The notes under the pieces were generated by a model, which had not been told where the DNA came from, did no database searches, and worked only from the letters and a program-made list of their open reading frames with translations. Below, one piece after another: positions 32,046 to 43,853 of a stretch of 64,000 nt of DNA. Positions within the stretch are counted from its first letter, which is position 1. Each line of letters opens with the position of its first letter. The position numbers were made by a program, and so were the translations under genes. The DNA is from Aquilaria yunnanensis (lineage: Eukaryota; Streptophyta; Magnoliopsida; Malvales; Thymelaeaceae), in contig CM077597.1 in the NCBI GenBank assembly GCA_039654915.1, forward strand, positions 60,726,001 through 60,790,000, in the 5' to 3' direction.

Positions 32046-34490
32046 TATTACCACCTCACAAAAATAGGAGAATTACAAAGTGTGGCATAATGGTCAAAAA
32101 CCATTATATTGTGTAATTCTCATCATAGTGATTGAAGCGTGGGGGTTAAAAGGCATGATCAACACCTCCTTAAAAGCGTTCCAAGTTGGTAAGAAAAGCC
32201 TTAAGGATTGCCTGTTTCTCAAGCAACCCATGGAGTTTTTTTTGTAAGGTTTTGGAAATTCGGGTACTCAATTGAAAAACTCTCAAGAAAGAACTTTGGA
32301 GAGTTATGGAAAGGATATGAATGGTATGAAAGTGCTATTAGAGGACCAAATTGCTTATGGAAGATAAGTGCTTAAGGGCCTAAGTGTCCTAATGTAGGCC
32401 TTTGGGTGTTTATGCTTTTGACTTGAGTTTAATGGAGAAATTTTGGCATTATCCCACTCAAGGGAGGACAGGTAAGGCATGGTAGAGATATGGTCAAATG
32501 TGGGGCAAGAAATTAAGCATAATAAACCAAGGTTTTGTAACAAGGAAAAGGATATAAAGCAAGGTTAAGCTTGTTAAGTGTGTTTTATGCCCTTAAGCTC
32601 ATTTAAGCCCATTTAAGTGGCCAACTCACTTATCTCTCTCCCATTTTTTGCCTCCTCCAGCCTAAGAACACAGCTACACTTCCTCTATAGCCACCACACC
32701 TTCAAACTTGCAATTGATTGAAATTTAAGACAAAAGGAAGCAATTGGAAGCAAACTAGAGCTATTGCTTGGATACTTCAAGGATCAAGCTTGATTTTTGG
32801 GCCTACCCACTTTGGTAAGGGTTCTCTTGCTCTTATTGGTTGTTTTCTATATTTTCAAGCAACCATGGAGCTAAGGGTGAGCTTGGAAGGGAGCCATGAG
32901 CTTGATGAACTAAGCTTAGTGAGTGGAGTGTACTTATTGAAGGTTTTGCTACCTAGCGTGAAGTGCACAATGATGGCAGTGAAGTGAGGGTTTCTAGAGC
33001 CCAAAGTTAATACTAACTAATGTTTAAATCCTCCTATGACCAAGCATTAGCTTGAGGAGGGCTGCCACAGTGATTTACTTATGTTTATTACATGTTTTAT
33101 GGACTAACCTATGGTTTATGTTACTGTCGCATTTCATGTGTTTGTTGGTTGTGAATGGCTGCTGCATTTGGCTGCTATATCTTGTATATATGCATTTTGG
33201 TTTTTTGTTTTAGTGTCTTTCAATGCAGGTTTTAATGTGGGTCACATTTCCTTAAGAAACCAAGTATTTCCCTTACTAAGTTTCTCAATTAAACTTACTT
33301 CCCTCAATTCTACCATTTTGAAGTCCAGCAGAAAGATCACATTCAAACTAACCTTTTTAGTTTGAGTTTTGATCTGAAAGTACTCTTACTTAAACTTCCA
33401 TATGTCTATCTATGATCTGGAAAGTTTTGTGATTTTAGGAGAACATTTGGTATTTTTAATGATGGTGCTTATTGTGTTATGTAGCAGTTGTCCAGCATCC
33501 TATTCTAGAGTCCACTGTGGCTCAGGCACTCCTGTAACTTAGGGTGCATATTTAGCTGACTTAAGACTATTTTGCAGTGCATGTATACATGTACAAGTAG
33601 TGTATGTAAAATGAGAGAAGTATGTGAATATTTTAGTAATGTTTTGGCTATGTATGTCATGTGGTGCAAGCTGCCTAAGTGTGAATGATAAGCTGCTTAC
33701 TTGTAAATTCTATTTTGGCTACATAAAGTTGCTAGATGCAAGGGCATGTAATTCCTATGTGTATTGGACATGTATGGGATAGCCTTCGAGGGCTTACCAT
33801 TCGTGAATGAAGTGTTTGCACGCTTATAAAATTTTGTACGGCAAAATGGTCATAAAGTGACTAGAATTTTGACTATGCACTCAAAGTTCTATATCTCCCT
33901 ATGTAGAATGAATTTTGGTATGAAATTATCACAACACCTAGATCACATCTAGAGGTTTAATTGAGATTTGGAATTTATGAATTTGAAGCCCTGTAGCCAA
34001 AGATATGACATTGCATAATTGGCTAAGTTACTGTTCATTTGGTTAGAGTTTTGTAACCAACCTAAAAAATCCATAACATGGTCTATATGTGGGCTATTGA
34101 TGTAAAACAAAATTTCTTGGTTTTCTTAAAGACTCTACTTGATAATGGAGCAAATAAACTGAGGGGTTACATAGATATATTAATACAGTTTATTGGAGGA
34201 AGTTTGAGTGCAGTGGCTGGAATTTTTGAACCTAGTAAGAATGCTTAATGTGTGGAAGCCAAAACTAAGACTTCTGCTAGTGTTTTCCTTCTTAGATGCC
34301 ATAGTGTGCATAAATGTGAGTATGTGTGTTATGGTTAGACCAATATGCATGTATTTACATAGTGCTGAAGAGGGTCACTTGAGTATGCACACTAGGGATG
34401 TTGTTCTGATGACCTACAGGACACACCAATCTTAGGAGTTTAAATGCACAATTTTGGCACCATAACTGGATTACCCCGAGGTGGGTAACA
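32046..34490 (+). repeat. Left LTR of element G, inverted relative to the right LTR
   Basis: 2445 bp, TATTACCACCTCAC (TG mutated to TA) to GAGGTGGGTAACA. It has the same direction as the solo LTR at 43854 and is opposite to 56832-59303. The U5 end is followed by GATGTT, the first bases of the leader seen next to the right LTR, then directly by antisense pol. There are no coding regions. Confidence 0.88.
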
Positions 34491-35930
34491 GATGTTTTTT
34501 TTTGAAATCTAACAGTGCCTTTGGTTGGTGCAACTTTCAGCCAAACATTGTCATTAACCTCAAATTCCAACTTTCTTTTTCTTTTGTTCACGTTGGCTGT
34601 GGTCCTTTCATTGGCTGGCTTTAATCTCTCTTGAATTTTCTTGATTTTGGTAGTAGTCTCTTCAATAATTTTAGGACCCAACTTTAGCCTACCTAAGGCT
34701 TCCACCTAACAGTGGGGTGTCATGCACCTTTTTACATATAATGCTTCATAAGGTGCCATGCCAATGGTGCTTTGGTAACTATTGTTATATGAGAATTCCA
34801 CCAATGGCAGGTGTTGGTCCCATTCACCTTTGAAATACAACACATAGCTCTTGAGCATGTTTTCCAATATCTGTATCACCCTTTCAGATTGCCCATCTGT
34901 CTGAGGATGATAAGCAGTACTTAGGTGGATTTTGGTTCCTAGTGCTTTATGAAAAGCACTCCAAAATCGAGCTATAAATATTGGATCTCTATCAAATACA
35001 ATGGAGTTTGGCACTCCATGTAGTATCATTATCTCCTTGGCATACATCTAGGCTAACTTCTCCAAGGAGTCTGTGACTTTTATAGGTAAGAAGTAGGGAC
35101 ATTTGGTTAGCCTATCCACAATGACCTAGACTGTATCATGCCTTAATTTGGCCATAGGCAACCCAGTCAAAAAGTCCATGATTATGTTGCCCCACTTCCT
35201 CACTGGTATAGGTAGAGTCTGTAGGGTACAACTGGCTTCTGGTGCTCTACATTTACCCTCTAGCATGTGGCACATTTGGAGACATAAGTTGCTATGTCTC
35301 TCTTCATGTTTGGCCACCAGAAGTGACCCTTCAAGTCTTTATACATTTTCTCACCTCCTGGATGGATGTTTAACTTGCTTGTGTGAACTTCCTCAAGTAT
35401 TTCACCCGTTAGCTTTGGTCCTCTAGGCACATTGATTCAGTCCTTGAAATACAGTAATCCTTGCTTATAGCCAAAGGATTGATACAAAGAACCTTTTTCC
35501 TTTCCTAAAATCTTTTTCAAATCATGATCTGTCTCCTCTACCTTTCTAGCTTCTTCAATCCATCCCGATTGAATTGTCAATGTGTAGATTTGGGCTTCCT
35601 CTGACTTATGCCACTTATTCCATAGGCATAGCAAACTATTCTGCTCATCATAAACAGTGATGGATCCTCCTTCCAGAAGACCTGTGTACTACCTGCTCAA
35701 GGCATCTGCTACTAGATTGCCTTTGCCCTCTGTGTACTTTATACAGCAGTGATAGTCCTTGATGTATTCTAATCATCTCTTTTGCCTCAGGTTCAACTCT
35801 TTCTAAGTGAACAAGTACTTTAGGGTCATATGGCCAGTGTAGATCACAAAGGAACTATCCATCAAGTAATGCCTTAATTGCATCAGAGCAAAAGTCACTA
35901 CTGCCAGTTCTAGGTAATGGGTAGGACAAT
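34491..35930 (-). pseudogene. Element G integrase and RNase H end
   Basis: Minus strand from ~35930 down. The zinc-finger region is broken by frameshifts ([34 protein letters not shown] near 35150-35220). A clean core part (34706-35047) shows HGVPNSIVFDRDPIF (Asp) and STAYHPQTDGQSERVIQILE (Glu), then LPLVEFSYNNSYQSTIGMAPYEALY. It goes on to KLEFEVNDNVWLKVAPTKG and stops at RFQKK, where the inverted LTR starts. The normal end and a chromodomain are absent. Confidence 0.85.
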
Positions 35931-37297
35931 TTTGCTCAATGGGGTCTCAACTGTCTTGACGCATAAACAATCACATTTTTGTCTTGCATAAGCACACAAC
36001 CTAGCCCAGATCTATATGCATCTGTATATATGATGTAGGGCCTGCTTGGATCAGGAAGAATCAATACTAGAGCTTCAATCAACCTCTGCTTGATCTTCTG
36101 GAAACTCTTTTCACACTTCTCAGTCCACAGAAATCTTTGACCCTTTTTGGTCAGATGAGTAAGAACTGAGGCAATCATGGAAAAGCCTGATACAAATCTC
36201 CTGTAGTATCCTGCTAATCCTAGGAAACTTCTGATTTCCTTCACAGTCTTTGGTCTTTCCCACTCTTGCACTGCCTTGACCTTTTCAGGGTTTGCTTTAA
36301 GGCCTTGTGCATCCATGATGTGTCCTAGATAAGACACTTTCTTTATCCAAAATTGGCACTTGGATAACTTGGCATAAAGCTGATGTTCCAACAGAGACCA
36401 TAAAACAATCTTCAGATGATGTTCATGTTCATTTTCATCCTTGGAATACATTAGGATGTCATCAATGAACATAACCACAAATTTTTCCAGATATGGTCTG
36501 AACACCCTATTCATCAGGTCCATGAAAGCAGCTGAGGCATTAGTCAAACCAAATGGCATGACTGTGTACTCATATTGCCCATATCTGGTTCTAAATGCAT
36601 TCCTAAGAATGTCATCTTCCTTTACTCTCAACTGGAAGTATCCAGACCTCAAATCTATCTTGGAGAAGATCTTAGCTCCCCTGAGTTGATAAAAAAGATC
36701 CTCAATCCTAGGGAGTGGATACTTGTTGTTAATAGTCACTACACTGAGCTTCCTATAGTCAATGCATAGTCTCAATGATCCATCCTTCTTCTTTATAAAG
36801 AGAACAGGAGCTCCCCATGGTGAAACATTTGGCCTTATGAACCCTTTTTCAAGAAGTTCTTCAAGTTGTTTCATGAGCTTATTCCTCTCTGTGATAGGCA
36901 TTCTGGAAGAAGGAATGGATATTGGACTAGCTCCTAGTTGCAACTTGATCTCAAACTCAATTTCCCTTAGTGGAGGAATACTTGGCAGGTCTTTAGGAAA
37001 GACTTCAGGAAAGTCTCTCACTGCAGGTATTCTGTCCACTTCCTCATCATAGTGCATTTCATTCAATGCATAACAATAATCATGATCAGAAACCACAGGT
37101 ATCTCATCTAGTACCTCTAGGCCCATACAATGCATTTCATACATTAATTCCTTAGAATTCACTAATGCATGCACTTCACCATCAGGCAATGTGATTTCTC
37201 TTTTAGCACAACCAATTCTTATGTTATGCATAGCAAGCCAATTCATACCCAACACTAAATTATACTTAGGAATGTCCAACACTAGCAAATTAGTCAT
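35931..37297 (-). pseudogene. Element G protease end, reverse transcriptase and RNase H
   Basis: 453-residue open frame. [13 protein letters not shown] (protease end), [53 protein letters not shown] (about 176-185), [13 protein letters not shown] (213-225), [17 protein letters not shown], catalytic [10 protein letters not shown] (277-286), [29 protein letters not shown], then RNase [15 protein letters not shown] and ASRQLRPH. A stop falls there; the rest of RNase H follows out of frame. RT is intact over its whole catalytic domain. This RT/IN type is typical of the Del/Tekay lineage (from knowledge of the family). Confidence 0.9.
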
Positions 37298-40200
37298 AAC
37301 CTTAGTCTTTCATATTGCTAGCCCAAAATCCTTAGCTATGTCATTAGTGAAAACACATTGACTACCTGCTATTTTCACTAAGGATATCCTAGGCATGATT
37401 TCAATAGGCAATTTCATGACAACAACAAATTTCCTAGCCACTATAGACACAAATGCACCAGTATCAAACAAAACACTAACATGCATACTATTAAGGTAAA
37501 TGTTACCTCTTAGTGCTCCTCCTTATTGTGATGTCTCTAGCCTCTCCACTTGGAAGACTTTGCCAGCTCTCCGCACTGGAGAAATTGGCCTCTGTTGTCC
37601 CTCCCAAAATGCTCCCCCTCTAGGTCCTACCCCAATAGGCCTTACTGGACCTTGGTCTTTTGGCCTTTTTTGAGCCTGTGGGTAGTCTTTGATCCAATGA
37701 TCCATGGATCAACATCTTAGACACGCTTGGGTGTTAAAATAGCAAGGTTTATTTCGATGAAACTTCTTGCACTTAGGGCACCTTAGGCTAGGGACTTCCC
37801 TTTCTCCTTGCCCTCACCACGAAAATGGGAACTCTTGGCAATTCCCTCACCATGTGGTGGCTTCTTCTACTTGCCTACTGCCTGGCTACTTTTCCTTGGT
37901 CCACTGGGAAAGTACCTAGTCTCATACTCCTCTTGCTCTACTAATAGAGCTTTCTGCACTACTTCATAGTATGTGACTGCTCCAAAAGGTCTTATAGCTT
38001 TTCTAATGTCTGGCCTTAGGTCTCTGACAAATCTTTTGGCCTTCAACTCCTCCAGTCCATGATACTAAGGAGCATACCTCACTAACTAATTGAATTTGTA
38101 CTCATACTCTAGGACATTGAGGTTGTCCTGCCTTAGAGCATCAAATTTAGCTTGCTTCATATCCTTGATAGCATCACTGATGTACTGCTCATGGAACAAC
38201 TGGGTGAACTCTAGCCAGGTCATTTCCATGTATTCTCCTGGCCTTCTGCCCCTCTGGACAGCATATCAATCTCTGGTGCTCCTCCACCATATCTCTACAC
38301 TGCCTACCAGATTATACGTAGCTAGTGACACTTTCTTGGTGGAATTTAGTGGCATCCTCTCAAACATTTTTTCAATGAAGATTATGTTAGTGTTGTGCCC
38401 AAAAAGCCAATCATGAGATGATTGTATTTTTGCACATTGAGTCATGATATTTTATTAAGGCATTAGTCCAGCAATTATGTTTGTTGTTCTATTTCTGCGT
38501 AATGTAATAAACATAATTGTAACCCTAGAATAATGATATTCTTAAATGTCCCTGGTCTAGTATTATTGTGGAGCGGGTTGCAATAATACATAATGACTAG
38601 CTTATGTGGAGACTAATATGAGATATGTAGTCTACATATGGGTACAAGTTGGAGAACTTGTGTACTGGACCGACCCACCATGAGAACACTACATGGATCG
38701 TTATATGAGTGTCATAAGTGATTCTCATAGTGATCATGGTATATGTAGTCCTTCGACCTAAGATCATCAAGGTTCCCTACATGTGAGTCACATACTTTGA
38801 TACTTTCCTTTGTTGCTCGTAACTGAGTGAACTTGAAGGAGGTCATTGGGTATGTCACATATCATGCGGAGGGATTTGAATGATCAAGATGGGATTTGTC
38901 CCTCCTATGTAACGGGAGTGATATCTTTGGGCCCCCTTGATAGAGTAAGACTTAGAAAAATGCATGTCCATGCTCGGATGAATTGATATACGATATCAAT
39001 GTCATCAGTTTAAGTTAGTCTACTCGGTAATCAAGAAACCAAAGATTGGGCTATACGAGAATGACACATTCCATGTCTCCTACTTAGTCTTGATATATTG
39101 GACAAAGGGACAATGGCATATATCGGTGATGATCATAAAGGTTTACTTGAATCATCGACAATCTTGTCACTTGCGTAGCAATGATGTGTTGCTAGACACC
39201 GCTCATTGCTTATGATCATAAATGTGATTTATGATCATTGCCAACGTGGTAAGAGCCTATTGGGTCGCACACATAGAGCTATTTGGATCATTAGAGTGCA
39301 TGGGCTAATAATTTGGGTTTTGGTTTCACAATAATTTCATATTAATAATGGGCCCAATAGTTGAGCCATTATTAAGCCCAAAATTAAAGCCTAATTGGAT
39401 TAGGGCTTTGAAACCTATTAGGCCTGGAAGTTGAGTTCACTATGAATACAAATTCTAGTGAGAAATTCGCAGGTCTCCTTGCCCTAGCCTCCCAAAAGGA
39501 CAGCCGCACTCTTCTCTTGCAATTCCTTGGAGGACGCAAGCTAGCACTGCGAGCGCAAGAGAAACGCATCTTCCGGGATGTGGTGGAAGCGTGGTGATCC
39601 CGAGAGGCTCGTGTGGATACCATAGAGAGCATAAACACGTCAACTATTTAGGTTTTGTGATTCGACTCTATAGTTGAGTGAGAGATCTCAACCGAAAATT
39701 AGGTATGAAAATTTTTAAACACTTGGTTTACCCCGTTTCACTTGGATCCTGGAGGGTTTCGGTTAAATTCCGCTGTGCTATTTGGCTCCCGAAACCCATC
39801 AGATTAACCATTACTCAATTCTCTTTAGCCCAGCTCTTCCATCAAATTGTGGAGGTCTTAGGCCTTGGAACCTCTCCAACAATCTGACTTCATCGAGGCC
39901 TTCTAAATCCTCTAATCTATGTCTCCTGGATCTATGAGATCCCTCTATATGACGATGCTCTCTATGATCTCTCTGCCTTTTCCTGGATCATCTCTCATGG
40001 CCTTCCTCAATCTTATTCCTAGTGAAGGAATGGTCATAGATTGAGGGATTGGTCCTGGATACCTGACCAATCTCAGACCTTAGTCCTCTTCATCTTGGAA
40101 TTCTCCTATCTTCATCTTCCTCCTCAATGGTCTCATCATTTGTGTCTTCTATGCTTCCAGAAGGAACATATTCAGATGTGTTCCTAGCATCCTTTTCTGG

Positions 40201-40451
40201 TTGCTACTGTGCATCCTGAATTGGTTCTACTAGAGCTACTTGGACTCCTTGTTGTTGTTCTTGAATTAGCGTTACTAAGTTTTCATTAATTAGAGCTAAG
40301 TTCCTCTAAAGCTCTAACCAAACCTGAGGCACTACAGGGTTTGGTACCCCCTGTTGCCCCTAATTCTCTGTACTCTATCCATTTTTTTGTTGCCCAAAAT
40401 TAGTAAAAGGCCTTCGGGGTTGTTCCCCTCTCCTTGTGGTAACCATGTTTA
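37298..40451 (-). pseudogene. Element G gag and protease start (split by copia solo LTR)
   Basis: The ATG is near 40449 (MVTTRRGEQPRRPFTNFGQ). Gag then runs left with many stops through an Arg/Glu-rich stretch to 39807, is interrupted by the solo LTR, and continues from 38379: WWRSTRD, MTWLEFTQLFHEQYISDA, LNVLEYEYKFNQLVRYAP, a zinc knuckle CPKCKKFH...CLRC-like near 37720-37790, and DHWIKDYPQAQKRP. The protease region 37300-37500 is degraded. Retrotrans_gag-type, heavily decayed compared with pol. Confidence 0.75.
38385..39801 (+). repeat. copia solo LTR S2 in G gag
   Basis: 1417 bp, plus orientation, TGTTAGTG...CCCATCA (last CAACA mutated), with perfect target duplication GATTA (38380-38384 and 39802-39806). 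No internal sequence. Confidence 0.93.
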
Positions 40452-40592
40452 CTTCCTACATTGATGCTTCATGATAGAGCACATATAAAGGTCATAGGTA
40501 TTTTAATGGTACTTGACACTAGCAGCTGACCAAACTAAGTTCATGTATGTAGATGCATGCAATGCAACTATATCCTATGTACACGTACAAAC

Positions 40593-41420
40593 TGATGCCC
40601 ATTGACATCCTCGCTGTACGACATGGTAAGGACGTCTAGTATAGAGAGACTAGTCAAAAAGACTTCCATCGAGAGATTGCCTGAAATGCTCAAAAGAACA
40701 GGGGTTAAGAGGTCCCCGGAGTATGTTTCCAGGGGAGGAGCCTCCGACGCCCAAGTCAGTATTTGGCAATTGAAGAGTAATGAATGGAGAGTAAAGAGTA
40801 TAGTTCTCTTGAGAGTTCTACCTGTTTCCTTACCAAGGTCATTTCCCCAAGTATTTATAGGAGGGCATTGGGAGAAGTCCGTTTGACACAGCCCGCTTAG
40901 ATCATGACACGTGTTCGACCAGATGCGGTCCGTACCTTCGCGGATGGGGATCTCCAGCTGGCCATAGGCTATTCTGGCGAGAAGTCAAGGCCATGAGAGG
41001 TCTGTGTGTTAGGGGCGTGTGCGAGGTCTCTGTGTCAGAGGCTCCTTAACCATTTTGGTCGTGTTCACAAGACCCCTTCGACGAAAGAGACCTCTTCGGG
41101 ACATGAGAGCTTTTAGCCGAAGTTGCTCCAGTCACTTGGAAGGCCCCTTGGAATAGAGGATCCCCTTCAGAGGATGTTTTCCCCTGCCGAGGATGGTGGG
41201 TCTACTCCTCCCGAAGTTGGTAAGGTCATCTTACCGATGGTGGTAGTGTACCATGTCCCCGAGGTCAGTCCCATTATTCCCCAAGGGTGATGGTGGATTA
41301 CCGAGGTCAGGGGGTTAAGGACTACGAACCCTCTTTTCCCGAGGTTGGTGCTCGCATTCTCCGAGGGCAGTGCTTCATCAGAGCTTGGGAGTTTGGAGGG
41401 TAATAGCCCTTTGGCTATCA
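40593..41420 (-). repeat. 3' LTR of Tat element D
   Basis: 828 bp, from TGATAGCC at 41420 to GGGCATCA at 40593. The complement of the internal gag ATG is at 40622-40624, again 32 nt from the end. It is preceded on the minus strand by the PPT AAAGGGGGCATG (41432-41421). Confidence 0.9.
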
Positions 41421-42264
41421 CATGCCCCCTTTGGAAGGCCGAAGTTATATCTTCGGTTATTTGAGCAAATCATGGGAGTCTTCGTGGAAGGTGGTGGTTA
41501 GCTCAATTGTCATGATTGAATATTTAGCCGAGGTTATCTTCTTCGGAGGAAGTTTCGGCAATCTGAGATGCCTCTCCTAGCCAAGGTAGCTCCTCTGGTA
41601 CTCAAGTGGCTCTCCCAGTTTTCGGCCAAAATTTTGATGTTCCCGAAGTTGTTCCATCAGCCCAAGGTGGATATCCCCTTTCTTTGGGCCTGTGTTATTT
41701 GTTAGTGAATCGTTACATCTTCTAATTAGATAGACACGTCACTTCAGATAAGCTTGCCTAGGCCTCCGTGCTGTCAGGAGGCGTGCCCTCATTTCCTGTA
41801 TCGGGCGACACGTGTCATTCGGCGATTGGTGGACAGTCGCATCGGTTATACCAACCGTGTCTCTTCGCCTTCGAGGGTAATTATGGTGACGATTCGCCTT
41901 CGAGGGGTAATTATGGCGATGATTCGCCTACCCCCTTCGGCCTATATAAACCATCCTTTCCTCAAAGTTCTCCCTCCTTGCTTTCTTTTGCTTCCATTTT
42001 GCTCTCATTTGCTCTCAAGCCTTCTCTCCTTTTTTTGTGGCAACGTGAGTGGCGGTGTGATTTCCGGAGAGTTTTCACAACGGCGTTCACAAATCCCAAC
42101 TTCAGCAAGAGTTTTAGTGGGTTTTCCTTCCCGAGGTCCTTCAATTTTCTGTGTTTCTAGCCTTTTCTACTGTTCCGAAGTCGTCTACTTCTTCCGATGT
42201 CGTTCTTCAGCATTGCTTCCTTCTTTTCTTTTCACCTTTCCGAAGTTAGGTTTCCCTCTTCCGA
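41421..42264 (+). promoter_or_regulatory. PPT of D and promoter/5' UTR of its antisense gene
   Basis: 41421-41432 is the element's PPT (minus). A TATA box TATATAAA lies at 41943-41950 on the plus strand in the context GGCCTATATAAACC, followed by a pyrimidine-rich stretch typical of plant transcription starts and 5' UTRs, ~320 bp before the antisense ATG at 42265. No other gene is seen in this stretch. A direct repeat (TCGCCTTCGAGG-GTAATTATGG) occurs at about 41867 and 41892. Confidence 0.6.
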
Positions 42265-43853
42265 ATGTCTTCCCCCGTTCCGCTCATGTCTGTCCAAACT
42301 GTCCCCGAGAGCCGGCTTCCTCTTAATTCTCACCTGAGTTGTACCACTTCAGAGAAGTTAGCGAAGTGGACAACTAAATTCTTTCTCCCTTCTTACATGA
42401 TTATTAGGCTACCCAAACCTGGGGTGTTCAGTTATATGAAAAACTCAGACGAGGTTACCGTTTTTCAGGCCCAACTGAAGGTCAGACTTCAATTTTCTCC
42501 GCCAAAGATGATTTGCGACTTCTGCCAATTTCATGGCGTAGCCGTGAATCAGCTTCCTCCCAACTCTTACTCCTACTTCAATGCTTTCCTTTGCATGTGT
42601 GGGGTTTTCAAGATAGAGCCCCACTTCGTCATCTTCATGCAGTACTACAAGCTTTTTCTGGTTTCGAAGGGTGGCTTCTATTTTTTGCTACCTCGGGGAT
42701 CTAGGAGCAAAAAGTATATGTTCACCTTCGGGACCAGGGACAGCTGGTGAGGGTTACAGAAGAAATTCTTCTTCCTGAAGGTGGACGACGCGTGGTCGTA
42801 TGTGCCGACTAGGTGGGCCTGGGGGACGCTAAAGATGGATGTCGTCGACCCCAGGAAGCTGCTAACTCCTGAGTTAGTGGCGAGGTTTGAGGAGTTCGAC
42901 GGCTGTGTTCGAGCTGTCACGAACTGGGACCCCGAGTTCCCTCCAAGCTCCTTGTAGCCCTTTCCCATCAAGTGGAATCATATGACCGAAGAAGGCCGTC
43001 GGGAGTTGGAGGTAATCAAGGAGCACAAAACCGACCTCAACATGCCGAAGCCTGCTATTGATGGGAAGAAGGCATGGCTGGTGATGCTCCTTCGGAGGGA
43101 GCTCACATACAAGGGCCTTGTGGAGAGTAAGTTATCTTCTAGATTTTGCTATATGCACTCCTCTCGACTTACACTGATGTCTTTCCTTTTTCAGAGATGG
43201 GTGATCAATCCGCTGCCTTCTACAAGTCCCTTTTCCTTAGGCAGGCTGAAAAAGGGGAGTAGCAAAGGAAAAAAGTGCCCCGAAGAGGAAGAGGGCGGCT
43301 AGGGGAGGGCCATCTTTGGTGAGGAAGAATGCCAAGAAGGACCCTCTTCCCCCCCTCCCGAAGGTGACGTGAATGTGCAGGACCAGACTTTGGTTCATGC
43401 CGAACCACCCTCGGAACGGCGGTCAGCTTGACTCCACAGAGTCCTACTACCGAGGCCGATGTCTTGGGGACTTCGACGGGGGCCCCTTCCGCTGAAGAGA
43501 TCGAGGAGCACCAAAGAAGAAAGGGCAAGCAGGTCCCCGCCGATGTACATGAGGCCAGCGACTCCAAGGAGGATGTCGCCGAAGTTCCTCCAAGTTTGTC
43601 CCTTAGCCATTTTTCTTTGAGTTTGGGATTTTTCAGCATTTTAGATCTTATAGACATATGGCTAAGGGATAATGTGCTGACATAACTTCGGCGTGATTTT
43701 GCAGAGGAGGAGACGCCCGCCACATGGATGGTGAAGCATGCACGAAAGCGGGCCCTTCAGGACTCCCACATCACGAGGGACAAGGTGCCGAATGAACCTT
43801 TCTAGACCTTCACGGAGGACCTGAACCTGTTCTCCGAGGACAGCCAGGAAATG

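Noticed and set aside
32046..34490. Reading this LTR as the 3' LTR of element C1
   Set aside because: Orientation would fit, but C1 is already broken at 31978 by 67 bp of Tat H LTR, and ATATC pairs with 59304-59308, so it belongs to element G.
41754..42326. 190-residue ORF upstream of the D antisense gene
   Set aside because: It lies across the TATA box and pyrimidine-rich 5' UTR, is not kept in B or H, and has no domain motifs.
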